From: Chryseobacterium sp.
GTDB taxonomy: Bacteria > Bacteroidota > Bacteroidia > Flavobacteriales > Weeksellaceae
NCBI GenBank assembly: GCA_030146295.1
Contig: JASLCD010000251.1
Coordinates: 1-23,855, forward strand
Length of the DNA stretch: 23,855 nt
Direction: 5' to 3'
Made by a program: the position numbers and the translations under genes. This document shows positions 1-5,465 of this stretch, piece by piece. A model generated the notes under the pieces. It was not told where the DNA came from, did not search any database, and worked only from the letters and a program-made list of their open reading frames with translations. How positions within the stretch are numbered: position 1 is the stretch's first letter; the number at the start of each line of letters is the position of its first letter.

Positions 1-27
1 TAAACCTTAAACTTTGAATTTTACAAT

Positions 28-1119
28 ATGAAATGTGGAATCGTAGGCCTGCCGAATGTAGGTAAATCAACTCTTTTTAACTGTTTGAGTAATGCAAAAG
101 CTCAATCAGCAAACTATCCTTTCTGTACTATTGAGCCGAACCTTGGAACGGTTTCTGTACCGGATCAGAGATTGTTTGAACTGGAGAAAATCGTAAAACC
201 TGAGAGAGTTTTACCCGCTGTAGTTGAAATTGTTGATATTGCAGGTCTTGTAAAAGGAGCCAGCAAAGGAGAAGGATTGGGGAACCAGTTCTTGGCTAAC
301 ATCCGTGAGTGTGAAGCAATTATTCACGTTTTAAGATGTTTTGATAACGGAAATATCGTTCACGTAGAAGGTTCTGTAGATCCTTTAAGAGATAAAGAAA
401 TTATTGATATCGAGCTGCAATTGAAAGACCTTGAAACAGTAGGGAAAGCAGTTGAAAAAGCTAAGAAATTCATCAAGTCAGGGAAGAAAGAAGATATCCT
501 TACTTACGAAACTCTTCAGAACTTACAGAAATTTCTTGAAGATGGTAAAAATGCAAGAGAATTTGCCGTAGATGATTTTACAAAATCAATAATCGGAGAA
601 GTTCAGTTGTTAACTAATAAGCCTGTACTTTACGTTTGTAATGTAGATGAGAATTCTATCAAAAACGGAAATGACTGGATCGGTAAGATTGAAGAAATGG
701 CTAAAGGCGAAGGTGCTGAAATAGTAGTACTGGCTGCACAGATTGAAGCTGACATCAATGAGCTTGAAACTTTTGAAGAAAGAGAGATCTTCCTTGAAGA
801 ATTAGGTCTTACAGAGCCGGGAGTTAACCGTCTGATCAGAAAAGCTTACGATCTTTTAAAACTTCAGACTTATTTTACTGCTGGAGTGAAAGAAGTAAGA
901 GCGTGGACTATCGGACAAGGATGGACGGCTCCACAGGCTGCAGGAGTAATCCACACAGACTTTGAGAAAGGATTTATCCGTGCAGAAGTAATCAAGTATA
1001 ACGATTATATCCACTATGGTTCTGAAGTAAAAATCAAAGAAGCCGGAAAACTTTCTGTAGAAGGTAAAGAATATGTAGTACAGGATGGAGACATCATGCA
1101 CTTCAGATTCAATGTATAA
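28..1119 (+). CDS. ychF: Redox-/ribosome-associated P-loop ATPase YchF (OLA1 family)
   Basis: YchF/OLA1 proteins are cytosolic TRAFAC-class NTPases that associate with ribosomes and prefer ATP over GTP. The 363-aa length is normal for the family. Visible motifs are the P-loop GLPNVGKST (residues 7-15), the DIAG switch (70-73) followed by the glycine-rich stretch to about residue 86, and NVDE (205-208). NVDE stands where other Obg-like GTPases have NKxD, and NxxE at this place is the hallmark of ATP-preferring YchF. A TGS domain fills the C-terminus (about 278-363). The start is the only ATG that gives a complete P-loop strand. No Shine-Dalgarno is seen, as usual in Bacteroidetes. The gene appears monocistronic and is followed by a strong terminator. 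Family assignment is near certain. Confidence 0.97.
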   Translation: MKCGIVGLPNVGKSTLFNCLSNAKAQSANYPFCTIEPNLGTVSVPDQRLFELEKIVKPERVLPAVVEIVDIAGLVKGASKGEGLGNQFLANIRECEAIIHVLRCFDNGNIVHVEGSVDPLRDKEIIDIELQLKDLETVGKAVEKAKKFIKSGKKEDILTYETLQNLQKFLEDGKNAREFAVDDFTKSIIGEVQLLTNKPVLYVCNVDENSIKNGNDWIGKIEEMAKGEGAEIVVLAAQIEADINELETFEEREIFLEELGLTEPGVNRLIRKAYDLLKLQTYFTAGVKEVRAWTIGQGWTAPQAAGVIHTDFEKGFIRAEVIKYNDYIHYGSEVKIKEAGKLSVEGKEYVVQDGDIMHFRFNV

Positions 1120-1144
1120 GAAAATATTAAAGTTCGTTTATAAT

Positions 1145-1178
1145 AAAAAACGCTTCCATGTATTTGGGAGCGTTTTTT
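1145..1178 (+). terminator. Rho-independent terminator after ychF
   Basis: A 13-bp stem (1145-1157 with 1166-1178, one G-T wobble) closes an 8-base loop. The stem starts with six A and ends with six T, so it can act in both directions. It lies 25 bases after the ychF stop. Confidence 0.85.
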
Positions 1179-1197
1179 GCATACAGCGACCATATAA

Positions 1198-1225
1198 AAA
1201 TCGCTTCCCTGAAGGAAAGCGATTT
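1198..1225 (-). terminator. Terminator for the minus-strand peptide cluster
   Basis: An imperfect hairpin (1198-1208 with 1214-1225, one bulged A at 1216) begins 7 bases beyond the stop codon of the last peptide gene. Read on the minus strand it is followed by a T run (1200 down to 1196). It faces the ychF terminator, so the two convergent units are insulated. Confidence 0.7.
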
Positions 1226-1232
1226 CGTTATT

Positions 1233-1487
1233 TTATGACATTGCTGGTTCCAGATTTGGCCAGCATGGAGGTTCTACGCAGTTAAATGAAATAACAGAAC
1301 ATACCATTGGTCCATTTCCTGGCATACATACCATTGTTGCGCCAGGTCGGCATTGCCGCTCATAACATGAAGGATGGATTTGTGCGCATCCGCCACCGCT
1401 ATGAGTGCATATCATCACTCCTCCTTTAATTGTTTTCAACTCTTTTTTATTGAGTTTTTTCCCATTATTTAAATGTTGAGTTTTCAT
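1233..1487 (-). CDS. Double-glycine-leader cysteine-rich peptide 1 (84 aa, duplicated core)
   Basis: A secreted bacteriocin- or RiPP-like precursor, inferred from architecture only. The leader is residues 1-23, with GKKLNKKELKTIKGG at 9-23 and Gly22-Gly23 as the predicted cleavage site of a C39-type peptidase/exporter. The core (24-84) holds eight cysteines and none occurs in the leader. The core carries the shared C-x6-C-x[E/Q]xx-C module twice: CAQIHPSCYERQC, then CSVISFNCVEPPC, each preceded by one more cysteine. It is the longest of the six peptides here and looks like an internal tandem duplication. It is the last gene of a four-gene minus-strand group, 30 bases after its upstream neighbour. 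The function (antimicrobial, signalling or metal binding) cannot be read from sequence. Confidence 0.82.
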   Translation of the reverse strand: MKTQHLNNGKKLNKKELKTIKGGVMICTHSGGGCAQIHPSCYERQCRPGATMVCMPGNGPMVCSVISFNCVEPPCWPNLEPAMS

Positions 1488-1517
1488 TGATGAGTTTTAT
1501 GGTTTAGTTTTTAAGTA

Positions 1518-1676
1518 TTACAATTCAATACCAGGCTGGCACTGTATCTCTGCACAGGCGAAAGAAATTCTCTTACAGGTAAGATCAGGAAGCAGACACA
1601 TTTCTTTTCCTCCAGTGATTACTCTTAATTGTCTTTTGTTCAATTTTTTTCCGTGAGTTAAATTTTGATTTTTCAT
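1518..1676 (-). CDS. Double-glycine-leader cysteine-rich peptide 2 (52 aa)
   Basis: The open frame extends upstream to 1748, but the start was placed at the internal ATG (1676). From there the protein begins MKNQNLTHGKKLNKRQL and aligns without gaps to the 23-residue leaders of its neighbours, while the upstream extension has no counterpart. The leader ends in ITGG (20-23). The 29-residue core has four cysteines and the family module CKRISFACAEIQC, then QPG near the C-terminus. It is the minimal one-module form. This start also removes an apparent overlap with the upstream peptide gene, leaving a 40-base spacer. It is probably co-transcribed with the other three. No biochemical function can be assigned beyond secreted, probably processed peptide. 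Confidence 0.8.
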   Translation of the reverse strand: MKNQNLTHGKKLNKRQLRVITGGKEMCLLPDLTCKRISFACAEIQCQPGIEL

Positions 1677-1716
1677 AATGTTTAATTGGGGTTTAGTGAG
1701 GTATTTTATAAAAATA

Positions 1717-1914
1717 TTAAGGCTGTGGTCTGCATATTTTCTGGGCACAGCCTACAGAAATAGTAGTACAGTTTCTGATATCTCCAGGTGGATAGATTTC
1801 ACAGGGAAATTCAGGACATAGAATTGGCTCCATGCAGTTAAGCATACCTCCCTGAATAGTCTTAAGTTCTTTTTTGTTGAGTCTTTTTCCTTTGTTTAGA
1901 TTCAGCTGTTTCAT
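1717..1914 (-). CDS. Double-glycine-leader cysteine-rich peptide 3 (65 aa)
   Basis: The leader is 23 residues (GKRLNKKELKTIQGG at 9-23). The 42-residue core has six cysteines: a first, degenerate module CMEPILCPEFPC (C-x5-C-x4-C), a proline/glycine linker, and the canonical CTTISVGCAQKIC followed by RPQP. It is most similar to the adjacent peptide 4, sharing the leader, the CME start and the CAQK-x-C-RPQ end, so the two are probably recent tandem duplicates. All cysteines lie after the Gly-Gly and their number is even, consistent with disulfides or thioether modification. The downstream gene follows after 40 bases and the upstream one ends 29 bases before this start. Confidence 0.82.
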   Translation of the reverse strand: MKQLNLNKGKRLNKKELKTIQGGMLNCMEPILCPEFPCEIYPPGDIRNCTTISVGCAQKICRPQP

Positions 1915-1943
1915 AGTATTTTATTTATGATAGGATTGTAATA

Positions 1944-2135
1944 CTATAGCTGTGGTCTGCACTCTTTTTGTGCGCACTTTGGAGAAATAATTGTACATCC
2001 GTTCGGGTCAGAAGAAGGCTCACAAGGAGGGTTAGGACATAGAACAGCCTCCATACAGTTGATAAGACCTCCTTTGATCGTAATTAATTCTTTTCTGTTT
2101 AACTTTTTTCCGATTTGATTGATTGGGTTTTCCAT
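1944..2135 (-). CDS. Double-glycine-leader cysteine-rich peptide 4 (63 aa)
   Basis: This is the first gene of the 2135-to-1233 minus-strand group. The leader is residues 1-23 and ends LITIKGG; position 2 is Glu where the other five have Lys. The six-cysteine core comprises CMEAVLCPNPPC, a Ser/Pro/Asn linker and CTIISPKCAQKEC followed by RPQL, making it a near-paralogue of the next gene. The promoter should lie between 2136 and about 2220. The best -7-like sequence I see on the minus strand is TACATTCG (about 2164-2171), one mismatch from TAnnTTTG and with no convincing -33 box. Function is inferred only: exported bacteriocin-like or signalling peptide. Confidence 0.82.
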   Translation of the reverse strand: MENPINQIGKKLNRKELITIKGGLINCMEAVLCPNPPCEPSSDPNGCTIISPKCAQKECRPQL

Positions 2136-2281
2136 TGGATTGATTTTTAATGGGTTAGTTTTGACGAATGTAAGAAAAATAAATGAAGTATATCACTATG
2201 TTTAGAAAAAAATAAAGAATTATTTGAATAATGCATAATAATTTTGATTATTAGTTTTAAATTCAATTAATAAATAGGTGA

Positions 2282-2317
2282 ACTTTTCAACACAATAAGA
2301 ATGGACTTTTCAACACA
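2282..2317 (+). repeat. Two 13-bp direct repeats, 23-bp period
   Basis: ACTTTTCAACACA occurs identically at 2282-2294 and 2305-2317, about 50 bases before the start of the decayed reductase. A period of 23 bp (about two helical turns) is typical of direct-repeat sites for dimeric or AraC-type activators. The regulator is unknown, and chance cannot be excluded in AT-rich DNA. Confidence 0.4.
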
Positions 2318-2366
2318 TTAATCGGGTATTATATTTTGGAAATTTGCCCTATTCATACTTCAGAAA

Positions 2367-2919
2367 ATGGAAAATAAAGAAGCTGTTTTAGTTACGAGGA
2401 GAAGACTGGACTGTAATAAATGATACCGTAGCACCTTATCAGCGCTCTAAAACCATTTCAGAAAAGGCAGTATGGAATTTTATTCAAAATGAGGGTAATG
2501 GTATGGAACTTTCGGTAGTGAATCCCACAACTGTGCTGGGACCCGTTTTATCAAGTGATTATGCCCATTCTATTCAGATAATAAAACAAATGCTCAATGG
2601 AGAAATGAAGGGATGTCCAAAGATCATTACTGGCTTTGTAGATGTCAGAGATGTTGCTGATCTTCATCTGAAAGCATTAAGTATGCCTGAAGCCAATGGC
2701 CAGCGTTTTATTACCATAGCAGGAGAAGCTCTTTCTATGGTAGAAGGAGCTGCTGTTCTTAGAAGGAATTTAGGGAAATCAGTAGACAAGGCTCCTGCCA
2801 AAGAATTACCGGTGTTCCGGGACGGTTGGATCTTGAAGAATTTATGCAGAAAAACTAAAAGTTTAATGTCAATCTGGAGCGTTAAAAAAGAGTTCGGAAT
2901 TCTGGCGAGCAATTTGTAA
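2367..2919 (+). pseudogene. Decayed extended-SDR (dihydroflavonol reductase-like) gene
   Basis: A fragment of a family that is normally about 340 aa. The ATG at 2367 opens MENKEAVLVT, the usual first strand before the Rossmann GGTGFxG motif, but that motif is absent. After about 2396 the reading jumps into another frame that resumes in the middle of the enzyme (GEDWTVINDTVAPYQRSK), with the catalytic YxxxK as YQRSK at 2437-2451. The continuous ORF from 2503 (138 aa) contains the downstream NPTTVLGP and FVDVRDVADLH motifs. Roughly 130 codons, including the nucleotide-binding fold, are therefore missing. The C-terminus also stops early, just after VKKEFG, where relatives continue with a few dozen more residues. 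It cannot bind NAD(P) and is almost surely inactive. It may once have been controlled by the AraC gene that follows. Confidence 0.85.
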
Positions 2920-2950
2920 TCCATGCAAACCAGACTATTTGATAAGTTTG

Positions 2951-2970
2951 TATATTTGAATTTTACAAAT
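2951..2970 (+). promoter_or_regulatory. -7 box and candidate operator before the AraC gene
   Basis: TATATTTG at 2951-2958 matches the Bacteroidetes -7 consensus TAnnTTTG; no good -33 box is visible. It overlaps an inverted repeat ATTTG-N7-CAAAT (2954-2970), which recurs with one change before the SDR gene (3917-3933). The overlap suggests autoregulation, which is inference. Confidence 0.42.
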
Positions 2971-2978
2971 TAGTTGCC

Positions 2979-3917
2979 ATGGAAAAAATAGCACAAACAT
3001 CACTGGACGATTTTTATAAAGAGATGGCCGTAAAATTAGGTAAAGATCTTGAAAGTATTTTTCCAAAGGGACTTCATAAAGATATCGGACATTTTAATGT
3101 TTTTGATATAGCCCAAACGCTCGCAAGGGCAAAAGCTACTTCAGAAATGCCTTACAACAGAAGGAAATACTATAAGATAAGTTTTATAAGAGGCCGGAAC
3201 AGGGCAGAATATGCAGACAAAGTAATTTCAATACAACAAAATGCTTTATTATTTGCCACCCCGAAAGTGCCTTATCATTGGGTACCTGAAGATCCTGATC
3301 AGTCGGGAAGCTTCTGTGTATTTACAGAAGATTTCTTCATTAAAGATAAATCCTATTATAACCTCGAAGATCTCCCTATTTTTCAGCCTGGAGCAGTGCC
3401 TGTCTTTGAAATTGACGATGATCTTGCAGAAGAAATCGAACATCTTTTTACAAAAATTAAAAAAGAGATAGACTCAGACTATGTTTTTAAATATGATCTG
3501 ATCAGAAACTATGTTCTGGAATTGATTCATTATGGACAGAAGCTACAGCCGGCTACGAAAATATCTGCTTCAAATGATGCTTCTATGAGAGTGGTTTCTC
3601 TATTTATAGAGCTGTTAGAAAGGCAGTTTCCTATTGAATCCTGGGATCAGAGGCTGCAGCTGAAGACCGCGAAAGATTATGCAGACAGATTGGCGGTGCA
3701 TGTCAATTATTTAAACAAAAGATTGAAAGAAAGCACCGGAAAAACAACTACGGAATTTATTTCTGACCGCATCATTCAGGAAGCAAAAATACTCTTAAAG
3801 CAGACCAGATGGAATGTTTCAGAGATATCCTATGCCCTGGGCTTTGAAGAAATAGCCCATTTTTCTAATTTTTTTAAAAGGAAAACCTCCTTTACTCCGT
3901 TAGAATTTCGGTCCTGA
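2979..3917 (+). CDS. AraC family transcriptional regulator (cupin-like N-terminus + HTH_18)
   Basis: A cytosolic 312-aa regulator of standard length. The N-terminal half (about 35-190) has the character of the AraC sensor/cupin domain: beta-rich, with a YYKISFIRG strand and LLFATPKVPYHW. The C-terminal 95 residues are the double helix-turn-helix: the first helix pair at about 228-262, the second at about 278-300 with WNVSEISYALGF, then FSNFFKRKTSFTPLEFR, the classic AraC tail. It lies between a decayed extended-SDR gene and an intact SDR on the same strand and probably controls the latter. Similar AraC-SDR pairs are common in Chryseobacterium and related genera. The ligand is unknown. Confidence 0.92.
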   Translation: MEKIAQTSLDDFYKEMAVKLGKDLESIFPKGLHKDIGHFNVFDIAQTLARAKATSEMPYNRRKYYKISFIRGRNRAEYADKVISIQQNALLFATPKVPYHWVPEDPDQSGSFCVFTEDFFIKDKSYYNLEDLPIFQPGAVPVFEIDDDLAEEIEHLFTKIKKEIDSDYVFKYDLIRNYVLELIHYGQKLQPATKISASNDASMRVVSLFIELLERQFPIESWDQRLQLKTAKDYADRLAVHVNYLNKRLKESTGKTTTEFISDRIIQEAKILLKQTRWNVSEISYALGFEEIAHFSNFFKRKTSFTPLEFRS

Positions 3918-3933
3918 TTTGAATTTTGCAAAT
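3917..3933 (+). promoter_or_regulatory. Inverted repeat ATTTG-N7-CAAAT before the SDR gene
   Basis: ATTTGAATTTTGCAAAT is a 5-bp inverted repeat with a 7-base spacer. It differs by one base from the copy at 2954-2970 before araC. It begins on the last base of the AraC stop codon, about 75 bases before the SDR ATG. It is a candidate operator for the AraC protein. Confidence 0.35.
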
Positions 3934-4006
3934 TTCAGATTGATTCAAGCAAACGCCTCACTCTGAAAATACCCCAACTTTGTACCATCAAAATAATCAA
4001 AATAAA

Positions 4007-4771
4007 ATGAACACAAAAACAAATATCGCACTGGTAACCGGAGGAAGCCGTGGATTGGGAAAAAACTCAGCACTTAAAATTGCGCAAAAAGGATTAGACG
4101 TTATTATTACCTACAGAAGCAATAAAGAAGAAGCAGAAGCTGTGGTGAATGAGATAAAAGAAATGGGGCGAAAGGCAGTTGCTTTCCAGCTGGATACTAA
4201 AGACATAAAAAGCTTTGATGCTTTTGTAAAAGATGTTACATCGCATTTACAGGAAAATACGGGAAGCACTCATCTTGATTACCTGATCAATAATGCAGGA
4301 ACAGCTTTGTATTCGCCGATTACAGACGTAACGGAAGAGCAGCTTGATGATGTGGTAGATATTCACTTCAAAGGAGTGTTTTTCCTGACTCAAAAATTAT
4401 TGCCATTTATCAATGATGGAGGAGGTATTATCAACGTATCTTCAGGATTGGCGAGATTTGCAACGCCAGGGTCTTCCGTTTACGGATCAATAAAAGCGGG
4501 AGTAGAAATGCTGACGAAGTACATGGCCAAAGAGTTGGGATCAAGAAAAATCAAAGCCAATGTGGTCGCTCCGGGAGCTATTGAAACAGACTTTGGAGGA
4601 GGAAGAGTAAGAGATAATGAAGAGATTAATGCTGTAGTAGCGGGTGCTACTGCACTGGGAAGAGTAGGGCTTCCTGATGATATTGGTGGAGTAGTAGCCT
4701 TCCTGTGTACAGAAGATGCAAGATGGATCAACGGACAAAGGATTGAAGTTTCAGGAGGAATGTTTTTATAA
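4007..4771 (+). CDS. Classical SDR family oxidoreductase
   Basis: A 254-aa NAD(P)-dependent short-chain dehydrogenase of the FabG-like type. Motifs in order: TGGSRGLG (11-18, TGxxxGxG cofactor loop), NNAG (95-98), catalytic Ser146, YGSIK (Tyr159, Lys163), a PGAIETD segment (189-195) and the C-terminal ING...VSGG signature. The frame can start at a TTG at 3980, but ATG 4007 follows an A-rich leader and puts the Rossmann strand at residue 5, as in relatives. It stands alone behind the AraC regulator and ends before a strong terminator. The substrate cannot be deduced. A role in fatty-acid synthesis is unlikely from context because no fab genes are near; detoxification of a carbonyl compound is a reasonable guess. 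Confidence 0.93.
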   Translation: MNTKTNIALVTGGSRGLGKNSALKIAQKGLDVIITYRSNKEEAEAVVNEIKEMGRKAVAFQLDTKDIKSFDAFVKDVTSHLQENTGSTHLDYLINNAGTALYSPITDVTEEQLDDVVDIHFKGVFFLTQKLLPFINDGGGIINVSSGLARFATPGSSVYGSIKAGVEMLTKYMAKELGSRKIKANVVAPGAIETDFGGGRVRDNEEINAVVAGATALGRVGLPDDIGGVVAFLCTEDARWINGQRIEVSGGMFL

Positions 4772-4807
4772 CATCAGGGTTTCTGAACATACAATCACTA
4801 TTAAAGC

Positions 4808-4842
4808 AAATCGGGCGGCTCATTTTTTGAGCCGCCCGATTT
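4808..4842 (+). terminator. Strong bidirectional terminator
   Basis: A perfect 15-bp stem (4808-4822 with 4828-4842), GC-rich in the middle, with a five-T loop and A/T flanks. It lies between the plus-strand SDR (stop at 4771) and the convergent minus-strand peptide genes (last stop at 4865) and can serve both. Confidence 0.9.
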
Positions 4843-4864
4843 TAAATAGGAAATATAACTGATA

Positions 4865-5041
4865 TTATTCAACAGGATCAAGAGGTTCCGGCAGCTGACA
4901 TTCCGGTTCTATACATCCTGGTCCGCTGTACACACAATATCCGGAAGAATTGGTACATCGTACATTACCAAAACCTCCATTGATTGTATGCAATGCCCTC
5001 CGGTCCAATTTTTTTCCTCTGTCTAAAGTTTTGTTTTTCAT
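4865..5041 (-). CDS. Double-glycine-leader cysteine-rich peptide 5 (58 aa)
   Basis: A short gene that a 60-codon cutoff misses, found by reading the minus strand upstream of the terminator. It starts MKNKTLDRGKKLDRRAL and reaches Gly22-Gly23 exactly as in the other five peptides. The 35-residue core has four cysteines and the module CVYSGPGCIEPEC. It then ends with a proline/glutamate-rich acidic tail (LPEPLDPVE), which the others lack. It follows peptide 6 by 27 bases on the same strand and stops 22 bases before the bidirectional terminator. Its leader is the most divergent (DRRALHTINGG), with Ala at the position of the conserved Glu/Gln16. Predicted exported, processed peptide of unknown activity. 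Confidence 0.8.
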   Translation of the reverse strand: MKNKTLDRGKKLDRRALHTINGGFGNVRCTNSSGYCVYSGPGCIEPECQLPEPLDPVE

Positions 5042-5068
5042 GAGGTTCTTTTTTTATTGATCTTGCCA

Positions 5069-5227
5069 TTAATTTATAGGCACCTGGCATTGAGGTTCTC
5101 CACAATATCTTGCATATTCCGAACATTCAGTTGTTCCGGGAAGAATGCAGATTTTCAGACCCCCTTTGATGATGTTCAGTTCTTTTTTTGTTAATTTTTT
5201 TCCGTGTGATAAAGTTGCTTTTTTCAT
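5069..5227 (-). CDS. Double-glycine-leader cysteine-rich peptide 6 (52 aa)
   Basis: The frame is open to 5278, but the ATG at 5227 was chosen. It gives a leader beginning MKKATLSHGKKLTKKEL and ending IIKGG at residue 23, colinear with the other peptides, while the upstream part is hydrophobic AT-rich translation without parallel. The 29-residue core has four cysteines and the module CSEYARYCGEPQC, followed by QVPIN. It is the first gene of the second peptide group and the same size as peptide 2. No exporter or modification enzyme is adjacent. The 5228-5465 region upstream should hold the promoter, but no clear TAnnTTTG box was found. Confidence 0.8.
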   Translation of the reverse strand: MKKATLSHGKKLTKKELNIIKGGLKICILPGTTECSEYARYCGEPQCQVPIN

Positions 5228-5465
5228 GTTGAATAGATTGATTATTATAAAGATAATGAAATATATTAAATAAATCACATGTTGAAGATAAATAGTGATT
5301 CTTTGTCTTTATAATGATCAATGAATATTGGGCCGATTTACATTTGAAAATCTGCGAGAGAGGGTGTAAATATCTTTTTGAAAGCACAGAATTCTTGCTT
5401 CATTCAGAATGACAAATTCCTTATTGATGAAATGTTTATCCTCTGTTTACAAAATTATAAATGTA

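Noticed and set aside
1085..1285. 66-aa plus-strand frame at the end of ychF
   Set aside because: It overlaps the 3' end of ychF, runs through two terminator hairpins and into a peptide gene.
3980..4006. TTG start for the SDR, adding nine residues
   Set aside because: The added residues are Asn/Gln-rich and unlike any SDR N-terminus; ATG 4007 is preferred.
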